Shown here: piece after piece, positions 1 to 6,061 of the stretch
How the letters are laid out: every line of letters begins with the position of its first letter
How positions within the stretch are numbered: the stretch's first letter is position 1
Source of the DNA: Promethearchaeota archaeon
GTDB taxonomy: Archaea; Asgardarchaeota; Lokiarchaeia; Sigynarchaeales; MK-D1
Direction: 5' to 3'
Assembly: GCA_016839865.1 (NCBI GenBank)
Contig: JAEOTN010000536.1
Location: 1 to 6,174, forward strand
Length of the DNA stretch: 6,174 nucleotides
Notes under the pieces: model-generated
Told to the model about the DNA's origin: nothing
The model's input: the letters and a program-made list of their open reading frames with translations, nothing else
Databases searched by the model: none
Made by a program: the position numbers and the translations under genes

Positions 1-868
1 TATTATCAATGCCCCTAAGCACATTATAATCCATGGAAAACCATGCATCAACAACTTCTCCACGAGGAATAGATAACTCTTGATACATTCCAGATGCATC
101 CAACCTATAATAATCAAAAGAATCTCCACCTCCAAGTTCACCGACTAAAGTAACATTAATTGCAGATTGATTCAGTTGATGACTTACTACTCCAGTTCCC
201 TCAACTAGAGAGGTATAATAAATATCCTCATAATGTGTCCAATTACTGGAATCTACCGAAAAGAGAAGTCCGTTATAAGTTTCATAATAATCAATGTAGA
301 AACCATAATCATTGACTGTAGGATTGGTTTCCATAGTAATCTTAACACTTGATGCGTTCAACCAGTGAGTTGTTAAGTCATTATACGTCCCGGAATACCA
401 TTCTAAGAAATTATTGTCTTGGTCCCACAGATATATAACATCCACTACAGATTCAGTGGATATATTCACAAAGTGCAATCTCATATAATCACATCCACTA
501 CCATCAATAGTCGCAATTAAATTACCACCGATGGTGGGATCTGAATCTAAATTATTAGAATAAGGATGATTAGATTGAAAAGTTTGTACATTGTGTGAAG
601 AATAGGTAATACCATCATCGCTACCCAAATTTCCATTTGTAACCCAGTCATTTTCATCTGAAATTCCCGATATTTCTGCTGAATATTTATAACCTTCCCA
701 TCCATTTGCAATATCTATTGGGAAACTTTCATTTTGAGAGGTATATTCCGGATTAGAACCATTACCAATGGTAAATTGTGAAGTTTTAGTATAAATAGCA
801 GTTTCATTAACACTTACTGCTTCTTGGGTTCCCGAATACAAAATTCCATTCTCAAAGATTTCTGAGGA
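1..868 (-). repeat. Duplicated N-terminal module, copy A (truncated at window edge)
   Basis: Residues 48-336 of the partial gene are homologous to residues 81-361 of the adjacent gene. Similarity is clearest in protein, but short nucleotide stretches survive, for example 14 identical bases over the NETA codons (797-810 versus 5047-5060). Copies lie in the same orientation about 4.27 kb apart, the arrangement expected of a tandem gene duplication. Confidence 0.85.
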
Positions 869-1009
869 TCGTGGAGTCTCAGTTTCTATATTTGGATCAT
901 CAAATTGGGCAAGTGGATTGAAAATTACCTCTGAATCGGAGAAGATTCCCAAAAGAAACATAGATAAAACAAAAAACAGCTTTAACGAACGGATTGATTT
1001 ACTCGTCAT
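1..1009 (-). CDS. Partial secreted/surface protein, N-terminal 336 residues; paralogue of the neighbouring giant receptor-like protein
   Basis: The frame is open without a stop from an ATG at 1009 to the left edge, so only the N-terminus is present. The start is supported by a TGAGGA ribosome-binding site 9 bases upstream and a TATA-like box further upstream. Residues 1-25 form a signal segment: basic MTSKSIRSLK, then hydrophobic LFFVLSMFLLGIF. From residue 48 onward the sequence aligns with residues 81-361 of the protein encoded at 1120-5358. Shared landmarks are FEN-ILY, NETA, IGNG-NP, a GWEGY block, DW--NG, CDY-R-HF, and IPRG-VVDAW-SMDYN-LRGI at the end. In the last 29-residue block, 22 positions are identical. 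Predicted content is beta-rich, with several N-glycosylation sequons and almost no cysteine, as expected of an extracellular module. It may continue into Ig-like repeats, a membrane helix and a cytosolic domain like its neighbour, but that part is outside the window. The function is unknown; cell-surface recognition or adhesion is an inference. Confidence 0.85.
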   Translation of the reverse strand, partial: MTSKSIRSLKLFFVLSMFLLGIFSDSEVIFNPLAQFDDPNIETETPRSSEIFENGILYSGTQEAVSVNETAIYTKTSQFTIGNGSNPEYTSQNESFPIDIANGWEGYKYSAEISGISDENDWVTNGNLGSDDGITYSSHNVQTFQSNHPYSNNLDSDPTIGGNLIATIDGSGCDYMRLHFVNISTESVVDVIYLWDQDNNFLEWYSGTYNDLTTHWLNASSVKITMETNPTVNDYGFYIDYYETYNGLLFSVDSSNWTHYEDIYYTSLVEGTGVVSHQLNQSAINVTLVGELGGGDSFDYYRLDASGMYQELSIPRGEVVDAWFSMDYNVLRGIDN

Positions 1010-1017
1010 GATTCTTA

Positions 1018-1022
1018 TCCTC
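1018..1022 (-). promoter_or_regulatory. Ribosome-binding site of the partial surface-protein gene
   Basis: GAGGA on the minus strand, nine bases before the ATG at 1009, pairs with the archaeal 16S 3' end and supports that start. The dUTPase gene carries the same TGAGGA core. Confidence 0.5.
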
Positions 1023-1060
1023 AGTTATTCTCAATTACGAAAAACAAACTAAAACTTCTT

Positions 1061-1074
1061 TTTATATTTATATC
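1061..1074 (-). promoter_or_regulatory. Archaeal TATA-like box upstream of the partial surface-protein gene
   Basis: The minus strand reads GATATAAATATAAA, the best match in the window to an archaeal TATA box. It lies about 52 bases before the ATG at 1009. With the usual distance of about 25 bases to the start site, transcription would begin near 1040 and leave a leader of about 30 bases that includes the GAGGA site. This supports independent transcription of the gene rather than only read-through from the upstream paralogue. Confidence 0.5.
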
Positions 1075-1099
1075 AAATACATCTTAAGTAATTTTATCG

Positions 1100-1119
1100 A
1101 AAAAAAATAGAGAAAAAAA
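1100..1119 (-). terminator. Oligo-T terminator after the giant surface-protein gene
   Basis: Directly after the TAA stop at 1122-1120 the minus strand has a run of seven T (1119-1113), a short CTCTA interruption and a run of eight T (1107-1100). There is no obvious hairpin. This matches intrinsic T-tract termination by archaeal RNA polymerase. Confidence 0.55.
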
Positions 1120-4100
1120 TTACTTCATTGGGATTATATATTTTCCTTTAATAAATTTCAAGATTACATCTTTTGCAGAGAGTTTATCCTCCTCAGGGAT
1201 TAAAGAGATGATAGTTTTCAAATGGAAAGATTCTTTCTCTTCATGGAGTGTATTTATTACATTTGCTACACGTTCAGAGATGGAATTATCAGTAATAAAT
1301 TTCTTCGCATAAATCTCGTTATTGTCCGATAGGTGAAACTCCTTTAGTAAAGAGAGATTGAAAATTTCTTCAAAGAGTTTAGGAGTAGTACCCATGAAAA
1401 CAGATCGATTTCCATTCCAACCATCTAAAACTGAAGCATATATTCCCTCAAATTCTTCAATAAATTTAGCAGCCTTTTCTTTGATTTCAGTTGAGGCTTG
1501 TTCTTCCAATATTAAAGCTACAATTATTTTATGACCACCTGCAAGTAAAATCTTGAAGTTTTCATGAGTAAATTCAATGAATTCCTGTTTCTCAAACACC
1601 ATGCCTTTTTCGAGTTCTTCATCATCTCGGATAAATCGCTTTCCTAGGAGAAGAATTGCTCGTACAAATCCGGAGAATAATTCCTCATTTTCTTCATCGA
1701 GTCCACTTAATACGTGCCGATACATCAATAATCCGCTATTTTTTTCGATTAAAAGAATTCCTTTGATGTTTGTAATGTCATCAAAAATCTGAGTTTTCTG
1801 TTTTAATTTTTCAATTGCGACAATCCGTTTTTTTGTGCGAGTATTTTTTACTCCTATTGCAATTAACGCTCCAGACAAAATCGCTACTACTAAAGCAACT
1901 GGAACTACAATCCACCACAATTTTAGAGGAGTTTCTGGCTGCTGAGAAACTAAAGTAACTGAAATGGTTTGGGGCTCATAGTCCGGATTATCTGTGTTGA
2001 TAGTAAATGTTATTGGATAACTCCCTGTTTGAGAGGGTGCCTTTTCCGTAAATATATACCAACCTGGCATATCATCAACTTCCACTAGAAATCCAGTTCC
2101 AAATGTCCAACTATAAGATACACTTGCATTTTCTATAGGTTGATGAGTGCGTGGATCTTCAATATAGATTCTAGTTGAAAAATCAGCTCTTTTATCTACC
2201 AATAATGTTGAGATCGTATTCCCTTCTGGATCATGCACTGTAGCATTGAGATTAATACGAGTAACTGATATCTGTAGTACTTCACTAGCTGATTGATATC
2301 CAGTCTCATTGAAAAGAAGACTAATGAAATTTACTCCTAATCCGAAAAATGAAGAACTTATATCGCTATAGTATTGGTTCCCAACTATTGCGAATGGATC
2401 GGAATAAGTTGCGCCATCTGAAAGCTGCACAGTACCGGTTGTCACTTGTAAATCACCAGATGAGGTAAAAACTCCTACAGTGAAATTCAGATCCTGTTGA
2501 ATTTTTGCTGAATAGGATTTATTTAGTGTGCAATCAGCAGAATTTATATAAATCTTGAAATAAACGGAACGAGGAAGAATTTGTATGCGAGTGACTAATT
2601 CTTGTGTTTGATACCCATCGGCTGTAGCATTTATTTGTATATCATAAGTTCCTGGCCCCACAAACGAACTTGAGGAATTAATTTCGATTGTATATTCTCC
2701 AGGGGTAGCGTCAGGTGTCACATGATATTCTGTCATATTAAGTGAAATCTGAGCAGATGTTATTCCTATAGAGACTGGTTTCTGATGATAATCCAATCGC
2801 AATGTGAAATTTGTGCCATAATCAATGTTGTTATCCAAACCGATGATTTTAAGTTCGGATTCTGAAACCAGACGGATTTGAAGTGAGAAATATACATCAT
2901 AAAAACCTACTCCTGAAATAGTAAAATTGATAGTATACTCTCCAGGTAGTCCTAAATCCAGACTATCAAGAGATTCATCATATATTCCTGTACTATATTC
3001 TGTGAGAGTATCATTGCCAGTTGGCCAATCATATTCGACTTTAAGATTGGATAACATAATACCCGAGTCAGAATCGTTTAAAATTAGACGAACGGGGATG
3101 ATGTCACCTAAAATACTTTCTGTTATATGATCACTCATAGCATCACGAGGATAAAGAATTGAATGCTGTATATGATGTTTTATTTCAAAAGTTCCATTTA
3201 ATCCACCAGCCGAAGTACCATTTGTCCAAATTATACTATAGCGATATAGACCCCCGGTGGTGTTTGTAGGCCCGATTTGGATATTTGGAAATTCAATGCT
3301 CCCAGTAATATCGGGAGTTATACTTTCAGTGTGCCATATTTCATTTTCGGGATTATAAATTGTTAAATCTGCTGTAGTAGCTAAGATATTACCTATGGGT
3401 CCTACAGACATATTTAGATCTGTTCGAAATTGAATTATTTCATCAACATCATATGAAAAATTATTCAAGTAATGCTGCCAAGAGCCATTGAATAATTCAG
3501 TATTACTTGATTCTAACATATTTGTAGATTCTGCCAGGATTTTCCACCATCCTGAAGATGCAGAACTTATTGTGAATTTAGAATCTGATTTACCACCTCC
3601 GGTAAAAATGGAACCTAATCCCGTTGGATCTTCTATTCTATAAATGTTCCAATCACTTGGTTTTGTCCCTTCATATTCAAAATTGCTGTATCCAGAAGGA
3701 ATGTAAACATTATGATAAGTCTCCCATATCACTGACTCATTTGTATAAATTGTTAATTTAGATCCTGTTGAACCATGTATTTCGGATTTTGAATTTGTGG
3801 TATGATATCCATATACATTCGATGTTAAGTCAAATTCAATTTTAGGTCCATCTACACTCATTAAAATTTGCATTGGATCAGAATCCCAAGTATTATATCG
3901 ACTAAAAGTTGCTGAACCCCAATCTGAGCTAGAATCCGTTAAAGACAATCCGTCAAATTCTATATTGACGTTTGTTTGTGTAGAATTTGCACTAGTTTTC
4001 AAAATTAATTGAATATTATCGAAATAAGCTTCTTGTATGTCTAAATGATCAAATCCGGTATATTCAACACCATTTCCAATTTCAATACCAACTGAAAGAT

Positions 4101-5358
4101 TTATAGTTTGTCCGTTAACTACATCATCAAAAATATTTGAACTATTCTCCCAGAGATCTAAATTTATTAATCCTGTACTATGCCATTGACCCAGACCAGC
4201 TCCAGTAATTGTTCTAAATCCCCGTGTGTACACAGTATCCCCATTGATTTTTATAAATGCAAAATTATCATTGGTCTCAATTCCACGGAGTAAATTATAA
4301 TCCATAGATACCCATGCATCAACCACTTTTCCGCGTGGTATGGTCAAATCTTGGTAAAATCCAGCTTCATCTCCGTCTTCATAAGAATAAGATGGTGCGG
4401 AATCAATTCCTTCTATCACAGCTCCAATTGCAGATCTATTGCCAATTTCATAACTTCCACCATACAATCGACTAGGATCATCTATTGTATTTTCATAATA
4501 ATTCCAATTTGCACTATCAATAGCAAACATACTCCCATCATATGTCTCAAAAAAATCCACTGAATAACCATAAAGTTCAATTGTATTATCGGAACTCATT
4601 GATATTTTTAATTGTGTTGCGGAATACCAAGGTGTGTAGAAGTCTGAATAAGAACCAGCAAAAAAATCGATAATTGTGTTATCTTGATCAGATATAAAGA
4701 GTGAATCCCAATAGTATTCAACTTCTAATAGATCAAAATGTATTCTTATGTAATCACAATCGATACCATCAAATGTTGCCAAATAATTTGAGGGGTTTAA
4801 ATTCTTCCCATAAGAGGGACCAGAATCTTCACTTTGCGACACTTGCGATGTAGGACTGAGTTGAGTTATACTCCCTATATGACCATTTTTTATCCAATCT
4901 CTTTCATCTCGAATATCAGAAATTGTTGCATTGTAAAAATATCCTTCCCAACCGTGGGATGTATCAATAGGATATTCTGAATATTCAGAAGAAATGAGAG
5001 GATTAGTGCCATTTCCTATCGTAATATGTTGATTTGAGGAATATAAAGCAGTTTCATTAATAATTAATGCATCTTCATCCTCTGTATATAATATATCATT
5101 TTCGAATAAATCTGAGGATTTCGGAGGATTTGAAACATTTTTAGGAGGATTTACATTTGATTTAACATCTTTTTGCTCTTGAAACAATGGAATTGAAGAT
5201 GTAGATATTGATATGAAAATAAATGCTGTAATAAAAATAAGTTTATGGAGTTTTCTATCTAATTTTGAAAACTTTATTATCCTTTTGACCAATGATAACA
5301 CCTTTTTAGCAATATTTGTAAAATTTGTTTGTTTTTTGTTGCAAATGAGCCAATTCAA
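1120..5358 (-). CDS. Giant single-pass membrane protein: beta-sandwich/Ig-like ectodomain with cytosolic longin/roadblock-like domain
   Basis: Coordinates give the longest open frame (1,412 codons), and residue numbers count from it. The start is a TTG in any case: no in-frame ATG occurs before about residue 254. A TTG at 5292 (residue 23) follows AAGGTG by six bases and leaves a compact signal segment like the neighbour's, so it is the better start. Order of parts: signal/anchor helix 39-57; module shared with the neighbour, 81 to about 455; beta-rich region about 460-725, including a glycine-rich GTGGGK-like turn; four degenerate Ig-like repeats about 756-831, 851-928, 955-1033 and 1057-1137; membrane helix 1147-1170 followed by the basic stop-transfer KNTRTKKR; longin/roadblock-like domain about 1197-1312 (two strands, helix, three strands, helix); unidentified tail 1313-1412. 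About 27 N-X-S/T sequons lie in the ectodomain, which has almost no cysteine. Topology is therefore outside-in with a cytosolic C-terminus. Known: longin and roadblock folds often bind or regulate small GTPases. Inferred: this is a receptor or adhesin that signals inward. The ligand is unknown. Confidence 0.85.
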   Translation of the reverse strand: MNWLICNKKQTNFTNIAKKVLSLVKRIIKFSKLDRKLHKLIFITAFIFISISTSSIPLFQEQKDVKSNVNPPKNVSNPPKSSDLFENDILYTEDEDALIINETALYSSNQHITIGNGTNPLISSEYSEYPIDTSHGWEGYFYNATISDIRDERDWIKNGHIGSITQLSPTSQVSQSEDSGPSYGKNLNPSNYLATFDGIDCDYIRIHFDLLEVEYYWDSLFISDQDNTIIDFFAGSYSDFYTPWYSATQLKISMSSDNTIELYGYSVDFFETYDGSMFAIDSANWNYYENTIDDPSRLYGGSYEIGNRSAIGAVIEGIDSAPSYSYEDGDEAGFYQDLTIPRGKVVDAWVSMDYNLLRGIETNDNFAFIKINGDTVYTRGFRTITGAGLGQWHSTGLINLDLWENSSNIFDDVVNGQTINLSVGIEIGNGVEYTGFDHLDIQEAYFDNIQLILKTSANSTQTNVNIEFDGLSLTDSSSDWGSATFSRYNTWDSDPMQILMSVDGPKIEFDLTSNVYGYHTTNSKSEIHGSTGSKLTIYTNESVIWETYHNVYIPSGYSNFEYEGTKPSDWNIYRIEDPTGLGSIFTGGGKSDSKFTISSASSGWWKILAESTNMLESSNTELFNGSWQHYLNNFSYDVDEIIQFRTDLNMSVGPIGNILATTADLTIYNPENEIWHTESITPDITGSIEFPNIQIGPTNTTGGLYRYSIIWTNGTSAGGLNGTFEIKHHIQHSILYPRDAMSDHITESILGDIIPVRLILNDSDSGIMLSNLKVEYDWPTGNDTLTEYSTGIYDESLDSLDLGLPGEYTINFTISGVGFYDVYFSLQIRLVSESELKIIGLDNNIDYGTNFTLRLDYHQKPVSIGITSAQISLNMTEYHVTPDATPGEYTIEINSSSSFVGPGTYDIQINATADGYQTQELVTRIQILPRSVYFKIYINSADCTLNKSYSAKIQQDLNFTVGVFTSSGDLQVTTGTVQLSDGATYSDPFAIVGNQYYSDISSSFFGLGVNFISLLFNETGYQSASEVLQISVTRINLNATVHDPEGNTISTLLVDKRADFSTRIYIEDPRTHQPIENASVSYSWTFGTGFLVEVDDMPGWYIFTEKAPSQTGSYPITFTINTDNPDYEPQTISVTLVSQQPETPLKLWWIVVPVALVVAILSGALIAIGVKNTRTKKRIVAIEKLKQKTQIFDDITNIKGILLIEKNSGLLMYRHVLSGLDEENEELFSGFVRAILLLGKRFIRDDEELEKGMVFEKQEFIEFTHENFKILLAGGHKIIVALILEEQASTEIKEKAAKFIEEFEGIYASVLDGWNGNRSVFMGTTPKLFEEIFNLSLLKEFHLSDNNEIYAKKFITDNSISERVANVINTLHEEKESFHLKTIISLIPEEDKLSAKDVILKFIKGKYIIPMK
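1948..3093 (-). repeat. Four degenerate Ig-like protein repeats in the ectodomain stalk
   Basis: Residues 756-831, 851-928, 955-1033 and 1057-1137 share one pattern. Each has an opening strand, a variable loop ending in an A-hydrophobic-S-type strand (TSAQISL, ENASVSY), then G-Y-I near the centre (PGEYTI, PGTYDI, TGSYPI), then a closing strand after a GY/DY-Q motif (DGYQTQELV, TGYQSASEV, PDYEPQTISV). Units are about 76-81 residues with linkers of about 20. The match is at the level of pattern and predicted strands, not nucleotide identity, so these are old internal duplications. An extra beta unit at about 650-725 may belong to the same series. Confidence 0.6.
4273..5118 (-). repeat. Duplicated N-terminal module, copy B
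   Basis: This is the counterpart of copy A inside the complete gene. The strongest shared blocks are FEN-ILY, GWEGY, CDY-R-HF, a YYETY/FFETY motif and the IPRG-VVDAW-SMDYN block. The linker after the GSI/GSDD position differs in length and sequence between copies, which suggests a loop. The module continues past copy A's truncation to about residue 455, ending in a FDNIQL strand typical of beta-sandwich, carbohydrate-binding-like folds. Confidence 0.85.
5299..5304 (-). promoter_or_regulatory. Candidate ribosome-binding site that would set the giant protein's start at 5292
   Basis: The minus strand reads AAGGTG, a good match to an archaeal Shine-Dalgarno core, six bases before a TTG at 5292-5290. 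No comparable site precedes the outermost TTG at 5358. A GTG lies inside the motif itself at 5301. Use of the 5292 start would shorten the N-terminus by 22 residues and place the hydrophobic signal helix about 17 residues from the start. Confidence 0.4.
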
Positions 5359-5377
5359 ATGGAGAATTTACTCTATT

Positions 5378-5391
5378 GATATTATTTGGTC
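5378..5391 (-). promoter_or_regulatory. Possible weak TATA-like box of the giant surface-protein gene
   Basis: The minus strand reads GACCAAATAATATC. If it is a TATA box, transcription would start near 5358, giving a leader of about 65 bases to the TTG at 5292 and leaving almost none before the TTG at 5358. The match is weak in an AT-rich spacer, so this is only a suggestion. Confidence 0.25.
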
Positions 5392-5439
5392 AATACAATC
5401 GTAAATGCTTAAGTATGAAGATGGAAATGCTTCAATCCG

Positions 5440-5445
5440 AAAAAA
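5440..5445 (-). terminator. Oligo-T terminator after the dUTPase gene
   Basis: A run of six T on the minus strand, in the context TTGTTTTTTCGG, lies about 14 bases after the TAG stop at 5461-5459. It is short, but it is in the expected place for archaeal T-tract termination between dUTPase and the surface-protein gene. Confidence 0.35.
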
Positions 5446-5458
5446 CAAGAATCTGTAA

Positions 5459-5956
5459 CTATTTCTTTAAATCCACACCAGTAGATCCAAAACCTCCTAA
5501 TCCGCGGTCAGATTCAGGTAAGTCTTCAACAACTATCATTTCTGTCTCGGGAAGTTTACAAATAATGAATTGACAGATTTTCTCATGCTTCTTAATGGTA
5601 ACATCTTCATTAGATAAATTCACAATAATGGCCATCCATTCGTTACGGTATCCTGCATCAATTGTACCGGGAGTATTAACAACCGACAAACCTTTCCAAA
5701 GTGCATTTCCACTTCGTGGTACCACAGCAGCATAATATCCGATCGGAATTGCAGTAGCAAAACCTAATGGGCATCCAATTCGTTCTAAGGGTTTAAGAGT
5801 GCATTCATCAACATCTAAATCTACGAGTTTTTTGTTTCCATTTTCTACAACTGGTTGTTTAAAACAACGCACGTAGCAATCATATCCCGCATCTTCTTTA
5901 TGCGATCGGGTGGGTAGTTTCGCATCAACTGCCCATTTCTTGATATAGATTTTCAT
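5459..5956 (-). CDS. dut: dUTP diphosphatase (dUTPase, trimeric family)
   Basis: Hydrolyses dUTP to dUMP and pyrophosphate in the cytosol, which keeps uracil out of DNA and supplies dUMP for thymidylate synthesis. At 165 residues it is close to the usual size of the homotrimeric family. All five motifs are present in order: motif 1 DAGYDC (22-27); motif 2 PRSGNALWKG (80-89) with the phosphate-binding Arg-Ser; motif 3 GTIDAGYRNEW (97-107), with the Asp at 100 that positions the nucleophilic water and the base-selecting Tyr at 103; motif 4 HEKICQFIICK (124-134); and the glycine-rich phosphate-covering arm RGLGGFGSTG (151-160). The ATG at 5956 has GAGG four bases upstream and starts one strand before the fold, as in relatives. 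An insertion-like stretch at about 32-52 separates motif 1 from the core. Motif 2 has Asn-Ala where Leu-Ala or Ser is usual. It is probably transcribed alone, since T-rich spacer follows it. The dCTP deaminase/dUTPase branch is a less likely alternative, because motif 5 is intact and complete. Confidence 0.95.
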   Translation of the reverse strand: MKIYIKKWAVDAKLPTRSHKEDAGYDCYVRCFKQPVVENGNKKLVDLDVDECTLKPLERIGCPLGFATAIPIGYYAAVVPRSGNALWKGLSVVNTPGTIDAGYRNEWMAIIVNLSNEDVTIKKHEKICQFIICKLPETEMIVVEDLPESDRGLGGFGSTGVDLKK

Positions 5957-5960
5957 AGTT

Positions 5961-5964
5961 CCTC
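5961..5964 (-). promoter_or_regulatory. Ribosome-binding site of dUTPase
   Basis: GAGG within TGAGGAACT lies four bases before the ATG at 5956, slightly close but acceptable. It shares its TGAGGA core with the site at 1018-1022. Confidence 0.45.
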
Positions 5965-6000
5965 ATTATGCATATTTGTTAAAAAAAGTGAAGAACAAGC

Positions 6001-6010
6001 AGTTAATAAC
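6001..6010 (-). promoter_or_regulatory. Possible TATA-like box of dUTPase
   Basis: The minus strand reads GTTATTAACT about 45 bases before the dUTPase ATG, which would put the transcription start near 5980. The match is weak and rests mainly on position within the 105-base divergent spacer. Confidence 0.25.
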
Positions 6011-6019
6011 AGAGAAAAT

Positions 6020-6031
6020 CAAAATAAAAAC
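6020..6031 (+). promoter_or_regulatory. Possible TATA-like box of the plus-strand gene at 6062
   Basis: CAAAATAAAAAC lies 31-42 bases before the ATG at 6062. With standard spacing, transcription would begin about 10 bases before the start codon. That would fit the lack of a Shine-Dalgarno site there and suggest a very short leader. Confidence 0.25.
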
Positions 6032-6061
6032 ATTTTTGAGCTTTCACTCTAAGATCCATGT

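Noticed and set aside
1010..1119. Possible small RNA or hairpin in the spacers between genes
   Set aside because: The spacers are AT-rich with T-runs, and I found no stable stem, tRNA-like cloverleaf or riboswitch pattern by eye.
1577..3130. Small plus-strand open frames at 1577-1792 and 2927-3130
   Set aside because: They lie opposite the giant gene, have low-complexity Ser/Arg-rich or featureless products and no ribosome-binding site; they are antisense shadows.
1083..5415. Shared 8-mer TACTTAAG upstream of both surface-protein genes (1090-1083 and 5415-5408)
   Set aside because: It might be a common operator, but its distance to the start codons and to TATA-like boxes differs, and one 8-base match between two AT-rich spacers is quite likely by chance.
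4351..5573. Small plus-strand open frames at 4351-4563, 5213-5404 and 5376-5573
   Set aside because: They overlap well-supported minus-strand genes almost completely, and their products show no recognisable domains; the one at 5376 mostly mirrors the dUTPase 3' end.
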